64,000 bases of DNA, taken from Leminorella grimontii ATCC 33999 = DSM 5078 (GTDB lineage Bacteria; Pseudomonadota; Gammaproteobacteria; Enterobacterales; Enterobacteriaceae). The position numbers were made by a program, and so were the translations under genes. A model generated the notes under the pieces. That model was not told where the DNA came from. It did no database searches and saw only the letters and a program-made list of their open reading frames with translations. Where the stretch lies: NCBI RefSeq assembly GCF_000439085.1, contig NZ_AUUA01000001.1, positions 902,550 to 966,549 on the forward strand. The letters are read 5' to 3'. Of this stretch, positions 39,708 through 47,457 are shown in pieces. Numbering within the stretch: the first letter of the stretch is position 1; every line of letters begins with the position of its first letter.

Positions 39708-40167
39708 CAGAAAATCTCCAAAAACAAAAAGAATAAAATCGACGCACTTATCCGCAGAAACGCCGCGCCAAGCGGGGATACAAAAAGGAATCGCTTCGAA
39801 CGCGCGCCACAGAATCCCCTTAAGAAATCAGATAATTATTTCAGCTGACGCCCATTAACGCAATCACTATCGTTTGAGCAAACGACCGCAAGCCGAATGT
39901 ATCCTGTCAGTAAGCCAAACTCCGCGACAGTATACAATACATACCCCGTATAAAAACGTCCGAGCCTGTAGCAAGAGTGCGAGACATAAACTTGCCTCTG
40001 AGGTTCCATACTCTATAAATACGGGAGAGTTCTCCCGTATTTTCTCATGCATTGTATCGCCACTGTCCTATCCACATTTGCGCTAAGGTTGGCATTTTCA
40101 CCAAAAAGATGGCACATTCCCCACAATGCTTAAATTACGTTAATGCCATTTACAACAGGAGAAACTC
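39708..40167. other. Divergent region between uvrY and ydhR with an orphan terminator
   Basis: 460 bp between genes transcribed outward. No credible protein gene is seen. A perfect hairpin with a U-rich tail sits at 40017-40044, where no terminator is needed by either neighbour. Confidence 0.6.
40017..40044 (+). terminator. Orphan terminator-like hairpin, possible sRNA 3' end
   Basis: AAATACGGGAGA pairs with TCTCCCGTATTT around GT (a 4-6 nt effective loop), followed by TCTC on the plus strand. Upstream of it on the same strand, a TATACAAT-like -10 lies near 39930. The nearest plus-strand gene starts 120 bp downstream. Confidence 0.5.
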
Positions 40168-40476
40168 ATGGCCGTTGTACTTCAAGTCGATTTCAACATG
40201 TCGGCGGAAATGCTGGGAGACGCACTGTCCAAAAGCGCCGTTGGGCTAGCGGAAAGCATCAATCAGGAACCCGGGTTTATCTCTAAAATCTGGACAGAGA
40301 ATAAGGAAACCGAAGAAGCCGGAGGCATCTATCTGTTTACAGACAGGGACTCCGCTGAGCGCTATTGGCAAATGCACAAACAGCGTATCGCTTCATTCGG
40401 CGTCACTCACGCTAACTGTAAAATCTTCGATATCAATGAGCCTTTAACTCTGATTACTCACGGTAAAATCGACTGA
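40168..40476 (+). CDS. ydhR: YdhR-family putative monooxygenase
   Basis: A 102-residue ferredoxin-like alpha-beta barrel protein of the YdhR (Mono-oxygenase ydhR) family, matching E. coli YdhR: LAESINQEPGFISKIWTEN, EAGGIYLFTDRDSAERY and KIFDINEPLTLI. E. coli YdhR is a dimer of unknown physiological substrate. The ATG follows AGGAG with seven bases between. Its last 19 bases overlap the 3' end of the convergent methyltransferase gene. Confidence 0.92.
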   Translation: MAVVLQVDFNMSAEMLGDALSKSAVGLAESINQEPGFISKIWTENKETEEAGGIYLFTDRDSAERYWQMHKQRIASFGVTHANCKIFDINEPLTLITHGKID

Positions 40477-41198
40477 TTGCAGATTGCCGAAGGCGTTTGT
40501 ATCAAGCCGTTTGAAATATCCTTATCGATTAACCAAGCGGGATACTCAGCCCGCTCATTTTGTTGATTATCCTTTTTTTTCATAATCTCATTGCCCATAC
40601 TCAACAAATCATCTCTATACAAATAGCTGATTTTCGGTCCCTGCCATGCTTTATCGAAAACCAATACCGCAATGCCAAAAGACGCCGTCGTTACAGCCTG
40701 TTTATTATTTGCCGCAACGAACCACTTTGGCAGTTCAAAAGGTATTCTTCCGCGAATAAATGCCACATGATCTATTTGTTCTGCGGGCCACCACTCTTCA
40801 GCCGTGGCGACTTTAACCAAATAAACATAGCGACCGCCCTTGTCCCTTTGTTCAAGCGTGTGACGCATGATATGAGACATCCCGGTAATATATTGCCCTT
40901 TATACTGCTTCGATCTTGAATACGGAGGATTAGCAAAGGCCGCGCCTTTAGCCTCATCCAGTTTGGCTGCCCAATCTTTAGTCAGCGCATTGTCCTCAAT
41001 AGTATAAAAATAAGGGCATTTGCTGTTTTCCCCATCGCTAAAAAGATCGAGAACCAGAGGGCCGTAAAGCGCATCAATTGCCCAAAAGAGCGCATCAGGC
41101 GTACACCACTGGTCGCCTACGTCTTTAAGATAATGAGATTTTTTTTTACGCTGTCGGTTAATTTGTTGAAAATACTCAGTTTCAGAAAAATCGATCAT
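40458..41198 (-). CDS. Phage-type DNA N6-adenine methyltransferase
   Basis: A 246-residue protein of the phage Dam family (Dam, PF05869 type). The catalytic NPPY motif lies near residue 83 in GAAFANPPYSRSKQY. The N-terminal QWCTPDALFWAIDALYGPLVLDLFSD and the LVKVATAEEWWP and GRIPFELP segments are typical of the family. It likely methylates adenine in a short duplex site, protecting DNA without a partner nuclease (none is encoded nearby). The ATG at 41198 follows a weak AAGG; an ATG 36 bases upstream is possible. No phage structural genes surround it, so it is a prophage remnant or acquired morphon. It overlaps ydhR tail to tail. Confidence 0.85.
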   Translation of the reverse strand: MIDFSETEYFQQINRQRKKKSHYLKDVGDQWCTPDALFWAIDALYGPLVLDLFSDGENSKCPYFYTIEDNALTKDWAAKLDEAKGAAFANPPYSRSKQYKGQYITGMSHIMRHTLEQRDKGGRYVYLVKVATAEEWWPAEQIDHVAFIRGRIPFELPKWFVAANNKQAVTTASFGIAVLVFDKAWQGPKISYLYRDDLLSMGNEIMKKKDNQQNERAEYPAWLIDKDISNGLIQTPSAICNQSILP

Positions 41199-41234
41199 TG
41201 TGACCCTTAGAATATTGGGCCCAGACGGAAACAC

Positions 41235-41277
41235 ACTGCGCTTATTACGTGCGCAGTTACCCCTATCTTTAATAGGG
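41235..41277. promoter_or_regulatory. Two dyads upstream of the methyltransferase gene
   Basis: ACTGCGC-N9-GCGCAGT at 41235-41257 and CCCTAT-N5-ATAGGG at 41261-41277. They lie 37 and 63 bp upstream of the ATG, where an operator for a repressor would be expected. Confidence 0.35.
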
Positions 41278-41892
41278 ATAAATTAAAGTCCGTTTACCGA
41301 TTTATGTTGATTACCGTTTGGAGCGAGATATAACGAGTTAAAAATGCAAACATTTTTCATTAAAAATGTTAACGCGTTTCGACTTACTCTTTACGCCTTC
41401 ATTTCTTTAAGAAATAAAAATGCTTTTGCACAGTAAAAATATAAACCAATAAATAAAAAAAGCGAACCTAAAGATATAAACAATTACTTCAAAAGTTGAT
41501 ACAACATTACAAAATGTATAAATTAAAATCACACAAGACCACAAAATAACATAAATTTCAATGCGTTACAAAAATGGCAATTTTAAAAAACAAATAAATT
41601 TAATTAATTATCTTTAATTAATAAGCGATTAATAATATAGATTTAATAGAATGCATAATTACAAGAATTAAAAACCGCATGCGGTATCGACCATCCACTA
41701 TCATCCTGGCAATATTTTCCGCTGCGTCTCGCCGCTCTTTGAAGAGCTTTTTACATAGTTTTGCATAACATTGTTGTCGTTTTCATAGACAGAGTATGAA
41801 CGAGCTTCTTAGAAACTACTCCATAAAACACAGAGACTTAAATCTCGAAATAACCATCATTCTTATTCAAAAAACCTAGTGATTTTACCAGC

Positions 41893-42012
41893 TTGTTTTA
41901 TATGACAAAACTCGGCGATAATAATCACAGCGTTTTATCAGTTAAAAATGACTGTTTTTGGTTTGCCGTGAAGCCGACTCCACACACTTTTTGGTTTCAC
42001 GGCTATTTTTTT
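41893..42012 (+). ncRNA. Candidate small RNA with promoter and terminator
   Basis: TTGTTT (41893-41898) and GATAAT (41917-41922) with an 18 bp spacer would start RNA near 41930. A terminator follows: GCCGTGAAGCC (41965-41975) pairs with GGTTTCACGGC (41993-42003) with one G-U pair, then TATTTTTTT. The predicted RNA is about 80 nt. No plus-strand gene precedes the terminator. The sequence is not recognised as a known enterobacterial sRNA. Confidence 0.35.
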
Positions 42013-42030
42013 GCCTTTTTTCAACGATAA

Positions 42031-42055
42031 AAAAGGCTATGTTTCCATAGCCCTT
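42031..42055 (-). terminator. Terminator of hspQ
   Basis: On the minus strand GGCTATG-GAAA-CATAGCC is followed by TTTTTTATC. It lies 11 bp past the hspQ stop. Confidence 0.8.
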
Positions 42056-42065
42056 TATATATCAA

Positions 42066-42386
42066 CTAGTTTCTTAACCTTGGTGCCTGAAGCTGGTCAC
42101 GGATGGAAGCCGCCAACTCGTCCAGAGACGGCTGTTCTGGATGCGTTTCATCCTCCTCACGCATCAGCTGAATCTCCGCCAGATAGGTATGCACAGGTTG
42201 CCCGTCATCGTCTTCCATCACAACGTGATACCAAGGAGATTTCCTCAGGCGATCGTCGGCAGCTACTTCATCCTCAGAAGCCGGTTGAGTAAGGGAGTAT
42301 TCAGCGTCAATATCAATAATGACGCCGAGGCTTCCCAATAGTGAATGTCTAACCTGCTGACCAATAGAGAACTTACTGGTAACCAT
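42066..42386 (-). CDS. hspQ: Heat shock protein HspQ
   Basis: A 106-residue hemimethylated-DNA-binding-domain protein that acts as a Lon specificity enhancer in related enterobacteria. It matches E. coli HspQ (105 aa): [45 protein letters not shown] and the C-terminal [10 protein letters not shown] strong GGAGGAG precedes the ATG. The adjoining DNA between hspQ and tusE (42387-42539) carries no gene; in E. coli rlmI and yccX lie here. Confidence 0.95.
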   Translation of the reverse strand: MVTSKFSIGQQVRHSLLGSLGVIIDIDAEYSLTQPASEDEVAADDRLRKSPWYHVVMEDDDGQPVHTYLAEIQLMREEDETHPEQPSLDELAASIRDQLQAPRLRN

Positions 42387-42539
42387 CGTCTCCTCCTCGT
42401 ATTCAGGCTGCGCCTTTCTCTTAAATATGGGGGGTGTCGGTCACATTTCAAGCCAATTTTGATAACACTGACTTAACTTTACTCGCGTAAAACGTTTCCT
42501 CTTTGGTTTAGACGGTGCCTCTCAACATTCTCCGACGAC

Positions 42540-42869
42540 TCAGATACACTTCACCGGTTTCGGTAGACCGGCGATCTTTGTAGCCTGTTTGGCCGGGCCT
42601 TTGCTAAACAACCGATAGAGATAGCGGCTGTTCCCCTTCTCTTCACCATACTTCTGCGACATGGCTTTCACCAACATGCGGATAGCCGGTGAGGTATTAA
42701 ATTCCTTATAAAAATCGCGGACAAAGCGAACGACTTCCCAATGTTCTTCGCTGAGCTCTATCCCTTCCTGACGGGCGAGTTCCACTGCCATTGACTCACT
42801 CCAGTCCTCAACGTTTACCAGATATCCCTGTGCGTCGGTATCAATCGTTCTTCCCTCAAACTCAAACAT
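42540..42869 (-). CDS. tusE: Sulfurtransferase TusE
   Basis: A 109-residue DsrC-family protein, the E. coli length. The active cysteine is the penultimate residue, in LPKPVKCI, at the end of the flexible C-terminal arm. The conserved [32 protein letters not shown] segment and [16 protein letters not shown] are present. TusE receives sulfur from TusBCD and passes it to MnmA (encoded at 29.3 kb) for s2U34. No operon partner is seen. Confidence 0.95.
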   Translation of the reverse strand: MFEFEGRTIDTDAQGYLVNVEDWSESMAVELARQEGIELSEEHWEVVRFVRDFYKEFNTSPAIRMLVKAMSQKYGEEKGNSRYLYRLFSKGPAKQATKIAGLPKPVKCI

Positions 42870-43053
42870 AGCGCCTCAAATCCCAAACCCTTTTCCCTTA
42901 TTGTATAGTAAAAACCTTTGTCGTGTTTACACGCGGAAACGCTGCATGTGGATAGCATTGCACAAATCATAAAAAAAACGCTATAAATGATTAACTCATA
43001 CCGTCGGTGTATAGTGCACCCATCGTTATCATCATCAAAAATAAGGGAAGTTC

Positions 43054-43860
43054 ATGGCTATTGAATGGGTGGCGGCCTATCTGGCGCTAGGCGCAGTCGT
43101 CGGCTTTATGGCTGGTTTACTGGGTATCGGCGGCGGAGGGATCATGGTGCCTATTTTGACGGCAATTTTTGCCGCTCAGGGAACGCCGCCGGAACATCTG
43201 GTACATATGGCGCTCGGTACGTCCATGGCTTCCATCGTTTTCACCGCCATATCCAGCCTGCGGGCACACCACAAGCATCAGGCTGTTCTTTGGCCGGTCG
43301 TTTGGAAAATCACGCCAGCCATTCTATTGGGAACGCTTTCCGCAACCTGGCTTGCCGCCATGCTGCCGACTAAAGCGCTAGGCATTTTCTTCTCCTGCTT
43401 TATGGGCTACGTTGCCTTACAGATGATCCTTAACATTAAACCGAAGCCCAGCCGCCAACTGCCTGGAATGGTAGGAACGTCTATCGTAGGGCTTTCTATC
43501 GGCGGCATCTCCGCGCTGGTCGCTATTGGCGGAGGTTCTTTAACTGTTTCATTCCTGAGCTGGTGCAACGTACGCATACAGAATGCTATTGGCACTTCGG
43601 CTGCCGTAGGTCTGCCAATAGCCCTTTCCGGCAGCATCGGCTATATGATTAACGGCTGGGGCTCGGCCGGTACGCCGGACTATAGCATCGGCTATGTCTA
43701 TTTACCTGCAGTGATCCTTATCTCCGTCGTCAGCTACTTTACCGCGCCGCTGGGCGCAAAGCTGGCTCATCGCCTGCCGGTCGCTACGCTTAAAAAGGTA
43801 TTTGCCTGTCTGCTTATCCTGCTCAGCCTGAAAATGCTGCAGACCATCTTCTTTAACTAG
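43054..43860 (+). CDS. TauE/SafE-family sulfite/sulfonate exporter
   Basis: A 268-residue membrane protein of the TauE/SafE family with about eight hydrophobic helices. The two internally related glycine-rich repeats are visible: GFMAGLLGIGGGGIMVPIL near residue 17 and ISALVAIGGGSLTVSFL near 150. Members export sulfite, sulfoacetate or related anions. It begins 184 bp from tusE and diverges from it. No sulfonate pathway genes adjoin, so the substrate is open. AAGGGAA precedes the ATG. A terminator follows. Confidence 0.9.
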   Translation: MAIEWVAAYLALGAVVGFMAGLLGIGGGGIMVPILTAIFAAQGTPPEHLVHMALGTSMASIVFTAISSLRAHHKHQAVLWPVVWKITPAILLGTLSATWLAAMLPTKALGIFFSCFMGYVALQMILNIKPKPSRQLPGMVGTSIVGLSIGGISALVAIGGGSLTVSFLSWCNVRIQNAIGTSAAVGLPIALSGSIGYMINGWGSAGTPDYSIGYVYLPAVILISVVSYFTAPLGAKLAHRLPVATLKKVFACLLILLSLKMLQTIFFN

Positions 43861-43875
43861 CCACCTAAAAAGCAA

Positions 43876-43904
43876 AAATCCCACTGTTTCGGCAGTGGGA
43901 TTCT
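43876..43904. terminator. Terminator between TauE and ABM genes
   Basis: AAATCCCACTG pairs with CAGTGGGATT around TTTCGG and ends in TCTAATC; an A-run precedes it. It lies between convergent genes. Confidence 0.75.
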
Positions 43905-43911
43905 AATCACC

Positions 43912-44256
43912 TTAACGATGGTATTGCTGGCTGTCTGCGGGCGCTTCTTCTCTCTCATCAAGGCTATAGTCTCGCAGAACGCTTGCGACCCTGAGCCGAT
44001 AGCCTGCAAATATGTGGCTGCGCCCTTTAGCCTGCGCTCGGCGATGCTGTTCGATATTTCTCCACTGCTTTACCGCTTCCTCATCTCGCCAAAAAGAAAG
44101 GGAAAGCAGCTTTTCCGGATGGGTCAGGCTTTGAAAACGCTCTATTGAAATAAAACCGTCTATCTGGGATAGCATGGGCTTCAGCTCGGCGGCAAACTGT
44201 AGATAGGCATCTCGTTGCCCCTCCGCTGCTTCAAGTTCAAAAATTACGGCAATCAT
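43912..44256 (-). CDS. Antibiotic biosynthesis monooxygenase (ABM) domain protein
   Basis: A 114-residue protein whose first 90 residues form an ABM-type ferredoxin-like fold: IAVIFELEAAEGQRDAYLQ, then the typical GFISIERFQSLTHPEKLLSLSFWRDEEAVKQWRN. Related proteins act as heme-degrading or quinone monooxygenases, or have no known activity. The start at 44256 follows GGGAG; an ATG 51 bases upstream lacks one. The C-terminus is acidic and disordered-looking. It stands alone, 86 bp upstream of caiE's stop on the same strand. Confidence 0.82.
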   Translation of the reverse strand: MIAVIFELEAAEGQRDAYLQFAAELKPMLSQIDGFISIERFQSLTHPEKLLSLSFWRDEEAVKQWRNIEQHRRAQAKGRSHIFAGYRLRVASVLRDYSLDEREEAPADSQQYHR

Positions 44257-44342
44257 CGCTTCTCCCGTCTTATGAATATCTGAATAATCCCTCTTAATAG
44301 GCAGCAAGATACAACAGACGGTTAGCGGTTTAAAAGAAGAAG

Positions 44343-44942
44343 CTACTTCATTTCAGATTTAGGCCTAACCTCCGTACTGCCTTTCAGCCGGGGCCGATTC
44401 GCTTCTATCTCCGTTAACGGCTGCGTTTCGCGTAAAGACAGGCGGGAGCGCCCAGCGAGCTCCTGATATTCTTTAGTATTAAGACGCTTCCAATAGAGCT
44501 CATCATCAGTGACGTCACGCACGTACTTGGCCGGGATCCCCATCAGCATTTGCCTTGTTTGCCCAATAAATCCCGCCTTAACGAAGCTCATCGCACCGAC
44601 AATACTTTCATCGCCGACAATCGCGCCGTCCATAATTACGCTGTTCATACCTATCAACGCATCGCGCCCGATAACACAGCCGTGAAGTATCGAACCGTGT
44701 CCGATATGCCCACATGAATGTACGACAGTATCCATGTCGCAGTAGCCGTGCATAATGCAGCAGTCCTGAAGATTAGCGCCATCCTCAAGAATCAGCCTCC
44801 CATAGTCCCCTCGAAGCGATGCGTGAGGGCCGATATAAACGTTTTTGCCGACGATAACGTCGCCAATAAGAACTGCGCTGGGGTGAACGTAGGCTGTGGG
44901 ATGAACGACGGGGATAACCCCCTCAAACGAATAGAAGCTCAC
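44343..44942 (-). CDS. caiE: Gamma-carbonic-anhydrase-like hexapeptide protein CaiE
   Basis: A 199-residue trimeric left-handed beta-helix protein. GTG at 44942 follows AAGGAG six bases upstream and gives (M)[16 protein letters not shown], like E. coli CaiE. Imperfect hexapeptide repeats run through [20 protein letters not shown], and the zinc-site histidines lie in MHGYCD and [12 protein letters not shown]. coli CaiE stimulates the carnitine enzymes CaiB and CaiD. No other cai gene is near, so this may be PaaY-like or an independent hydrolase. Confidence 0.88.
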   Translation of the reverse strand: MSFYSFEGVIPVVHPTAYVHPSAVLIGDVIVGKNVYIGPHASLRGDYGRLILEDGANLQDCCIMHGYCDMDTVVHSCGHIGHGSILHGCVIGRDALIGMNSVIMDGAIVGDESIVGAMSFVKAGFIGQTRQMLMGIPAKYVRDVTDDELYWKRLNTKEYQELAGRSRLSLRETQPLTEIEANRPRLKGSTEVRPKSEMK

Positions 44943-45154
44943 GGATGACTCCTTGTATCCGACGACCGGCATGAGTGATTAATCAGGCAAACAGGTTACC
45001 TCAGCGACATTATGGAATAAGCGTGATTATTCAATATTGGTGAGCCGTTTCGCTAAAAATAAATTGTTATTCCCACAAATAAAAAGTCGATATACTCCCG
45101 CCTGTTTTTTCACAATATATTTATGGCTCACGCCATAAACAGGAGTTTTCCCCT

Positions 45155-46189
45155 ATGACAGGTCTGTTTTTGGGTCTTCTTCTCGGTTTTGTCATGCAGC
45201 GCGGTCGTTTTTGCATAGCAGGTGGGTTGCGGGATCTTTACCTCTTCCGCGATAGTCGAATGACTATTGCCATCCTCATTATTATCACGCTTCAAAGTAT
45301 CGGCTTATTCGCTTTTATCGAGCTAGGCTGGGCCAAGCTGCCTTCAGGTGACTTTCGCTGGCTGGCGACCTTAGTCGGTGGACTGATGTTTGGTATCGGC
45401 ATGGGTCTGGCCGGATCTTGTTCTACCGGCGCCTACTACCGAGCGGCTGAAGGCCTGGTTGGCAGCATGGTCGCTGTAGTGGGTTTCGTTATATCCAGTT
45501 GGTACATACGACAACCTTCGGGCAAACAAATTTTCGCCCCAATCAGCGCGCCGTCTCTACCTGATGCATCCTTAACCCAAACGCTTAACATCTCTCCCTG
45601 GATAGCCGTTCTGGCCTTAACGCTGATTACGCTGTTCCTTACCTATCGCTACATGAATAAGAAATCATTCCCCATTCCTCAGCCTAAGCCGAGAAAAACG
45701 GGCATTTCCCACCTGCTGTTTGAAGCAAGATGGCATCCCTTTATAACCGCCGCCATTATTGGCGTTATTGCGTTACTCGCATGGCCTTCAAGCCTGATGT
45801 CAGGACGCGTCGGTGGATTGGGGATAAGCGGCCCCAGCGCTCAGCTGTTTTCTTTAATCACCGAAGGCAAAACCGGTTTCTTCGGCTGGGCGGGATATCT
45901 TCTCATCGGCATTTTTGTCGGCGCGCTTGTCGCTGCCTGGGGAAGCCAGGAATTAAGGGTTCGTTCCCCCGGTTGGAAAGCATTGGCCAAAAGCCTGTTC
46001 GGCGGCCTACTGATGGGTATAGGTAGCGGGTTGGCGGGTGGATGCATGCTCGGCAATACGGTTGTTAATACGGCCTGGTTCTCCTGGCAGGGATGGCTGT
46101 TCATCCCCTGCATTTTGTTAGGTAGCTGGCTGGTCAGCTATTTCACTATCATTATTCCTAATCAATTAGTTAAAAAGAGTGAGGCATAA
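45155..46189 (+). CDS. yeeE: Thiosulfate transporter YeeE (TsuA)
   Basis: A 344-residue membrane protein of the YeeE/YedE family with around nine to ten hydrophobic helices. The three conserved cysteines thought to relay thiosulfate are in QRGRFCIAGG (Cys20), GMGLAGSCSTG (Cys89) and GLAGGCMLGN (about residue 297). The MQRGRFC motif and middle HLLFEARWHPFITAAIIG segment match E. coli YeeE. It imports thiosulfate across the inner membrane. Four bases separate its stop from yeeD. CAGGAG lies 14 bases before the ATG. Confidence 0.92.
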   Translation: MTGLFLGLLLGFVMQRGRFCIAGGLRDLYLFRDSRMTIAILIIITLQSIGLFAFIELGWAKLPSGDFRWLATLVGGLMFGIGMGLAGSCSTGAYYRAAEGLVGSMVAVVGFVISSWYIRQPSGKQIFAPISAPSLPDASLTQTLNISPWIAVLALTLITLFLTYRYMNKKSFPIPQPKPRKTGISHLLFEARWHPFITAAIIGVIALLAWPSSLMSGRVGGLGISGPSAQLFSLITEGKTGFFGWAGYLLIGIFVGALVAAWGSQELRVRSPGWKALAKSLFGGLLMGIGSGLAGGCMLGNTVVNTAWFSWQGWLFIPCILLGSWLVSYFTIIIPNQLVKKSEA

Positions 46190-46193
46190 CGTC

Positions 46194-46421
46194 ATGAAAA
46201 CGATAAAGCTTGATACTACGGGCAAACTCTGCCCCTTTCCGCTGATTGAAGCCAAAAAGATAATTGTCGGACTCAACGTCGGTGATACGCTGGTTATTGA
46301 TTACGACTGTGCTCAGGCGACGGAGAACCTGCCCCGCTGGGCCGTAGAGGAAGGCCATAAGGTGACCGACTTTCAACAAACCGGCGACGCTCAGTGGCAG
46401 ATTAGCATTCAGAAAGGTTAA
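46194..46421 (+). CDS. yeeD: TusA-like sulfurtransferase YeeD (TsuB)
   Basis: A 75-residue TusA-family protein. The catalytic cysteine is Cys13 in KLCPFPLIEAKK, the CPxP signature. Later segments VGDTLVIDYDCAQATENLPRW and TDFQQTGDAQWQISIQK match E. coli YeeD. It accepts sulfur from thiosulfate imported by YeeE. Its ribosome site GAGTGAGG lies inside the end of yeeE, so the genes are coupled. YedF is similar in fold but lacks this sequence identity. Confidence 0.92.
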   Translation: MKTIKLDTTGKLCPFPLIEAKKIIVGLNVGDTLVIDYDCAQATENLPRWAVEEGHKVTDFQQTGDAQWQISIQKG

Positions 46422-46445
46422 GCCTTAGCGGCCTTAAACCTGCCT

Positions 46446-46475
46446 GCATCGGCCTCGATAAGCACAGGCCGATGC
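46446..46475 (+). terminator. Strong hairpin after yeeD
   Basis: GCATCGGCCT pairs perfectly with AGGCCGATGC around a 10 nt loop, 24 bp past the yeeD stop. There is no U-run after it, so it may stabilise the 3' end rather than terminate. Confidence 0.45.
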
Positions 46476-46609
46476 GGAGAATGATTCTATCATCGACGTC
46501 AGCCCTTCCTTTCCTATATCACTTCACATAAATATCAGGCGTTACGCCACGCTATCGTCAATATCGACTGGAATAAAAGGCAAGAGATGAATACCAGGAA
46601 GAAAGGAGA

Positions 46610-46682
46610 TGGGCTGTGAGGGGTTCGAACCCGCGACCTATGGATTAAGAGTCCACTGCTCTACCAACTGAGCTAACAGCCC
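46610..46682 (-). tRNA. tRNA-Lys(CTT), lacking encoded CCA
   Basis: A 73 nt cloverleaf: acceptor GGGCTGT / ACAGCCC, D arm GCTC / GAGC, anticodon stem GTGGA / TCCAT with loop CTCTTAA (anticodon CTT), T loop TTCGAAC. Two oddities: the bases after the discriminator A are TCT, not CCA, and the T stem has a C-T mismatch at its second pair. E. coli has only tRNA-Lys(TTT). It may be functional with CCA added by the nucleotidyltransferase, or a decaying or mobile-element-derived tRNA. Confidence 0.8.
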
Positions 46683-46742
46683 TTTGCGTCTGGGGAATAA
46701 AATACGCCCCTGATTTAGCGTGTTCAAGAAAAAATTTCTTCT

Positions 46743-46967
46743 TTAAGCCTTCCGGAAAAGTAAACGAAAAACAATGTTTATCACGCCAGCAATAAAGCCA
46801 ACAACAGCGCCAATAGGGGCATATGATTGAATATCAGACAGAGTAAGGATCTCGCCCCTACCGTAAAAAATAGCTTCGCCAAACAAAACTACAGCATGAA
46901 TAGATACGCCAATTAGGGCGTACTTTACCACCATGGATAGCAGGTATTTTATTGTAGATATCATCAT
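46743..46967 (-). CDS. Small hypothetical membrane protein (74 aa)
   Basis: A 74-residue protein with two predicted hydrophobic segments, ALIGVSIHAVVLFGEAIF and IGAVVGFIAGVINIVFRLLF, separated by a short polar stretch with YGRGE. The strand and position are consistent with a real gene: it starts ATGATG after GGAGGTAC. No family is recognised. It lies between tRNA-Lys and tRNA-Ser. Confidence 0.65.
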   Translation of the reverse strand: MMISTIKYLLSMVVKYALIGVSIHAVVLFGEAIFYGRGEILTLSDIQSYAPIGAVVGFIAGVINIVFRLLFRKA

Positions 46968-47090
46968 AGTACCTCCACTCCATCGTATTTACCCGATCTC
47001 TTAATTTGGATATAGGCAAATTCCGACAGTGCGAGTTTCTAATGCGGATGGGTCACAAAACAGCTTTTCGTACCTACAAGCGCAAAAGAA

Positions 47091-47116
47091 AACGGGCCAG
47101 CTTTCGCTGACCCGTT
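47091..47116 (-). terminator. Terminator of tRNA-Ser(TGA)
   Basis: On the minus strand ACGGGTCAGC pairs with GCTGGCCCGT (one mismatch) around GAAA and is followed by TTTCTTTT. Confidence 0.75.
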
Positions 47117-47124
47117 GTCAAATT

Positions 47125-47212
47125 TGGCGGAGGAGGTGAGATTCGAACTCACGGATAGTCGCCCATCGACGGTTTTCAAGACCGTTGCCTTCAGCCGCTC
47201 GGCCACTCCTCC
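47125..47212 (-). tRNA. serT: tRNA-Ser(TGA)
   Basis: 88 nt class II tRNA, acceptor GGAGGAG / CTCCTCC, discriminator G and encoded CCA. The anticodon loop CTTGAAA gives TGA, and the variable arm is long. In E. coli serT follows tusE-yccA; here yccA is absent from this stretch. Confidence 0.95.
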
Positions 47213-47370
47213 GTAACGGCGTGAAATATAGAACAGCTTGAGGTAGCTTGTAAAGCAGAGAATTTAGCAAATTCGTTTGTTCGGCTGAAAAAACAGCAAA
47301 ATATCATTTTTTGCCGATTTTATAGCCTCTCCGTTCGCCAAAATCCCCCAATTTCGATAATACACCTCAG

Positions 47371-47457
47371 CTACCTGATCCAGCTCATCCAGTCCGCAAC
47401 CATGTAGAAAAGCAGACAAAACGCCATAAAAGCAGCAATATCTTTTATTAACGGCAT
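47371..47457 (-). CDS. Candidate 28-residue single-helix membrane protein
   Basis: A short frame beginning at an ATG at 47457, six bases after a strong GAGGA, encoding MPLIKDIAAFMAF followed by CLLFYMVADWMSWIR. It is one hydrophobic helix with a polar N-terminal Lys-Asp and a Trp-rich C-terminus, typical of small stress-associated membrane proteins. A longer overlapping frame (47264-47485, 73 residues) has a weaker start context and no recognisable family, so it is less likely. No known protein is recognised. Confidence 0.4.
   Translation of the reverse strand: MPLIKDIAAFMAFCLLFYMVADWMSWIR

Larger units (their letters stand above)
41199..42064. other. AT-rich non-coding region upstream of the methyltransferase
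   Basis: About 870 bp with no credible gene, most AT-rich between 41400 and 41660 (containing repeated TTTAATTAAT). It contains two dyads near the methyltransferase start and, at its right end, a promoter and terminator pair that may define a small RNA, then the hspQ terminator. Confidence 0.6.

Noticed and set aside
44505..44520. GTGACGTCAC palindrome considered as matS
   Set aside because: It is only 10 bp and lacks the 3 bp centre; it falls inside caiE coding sequence.
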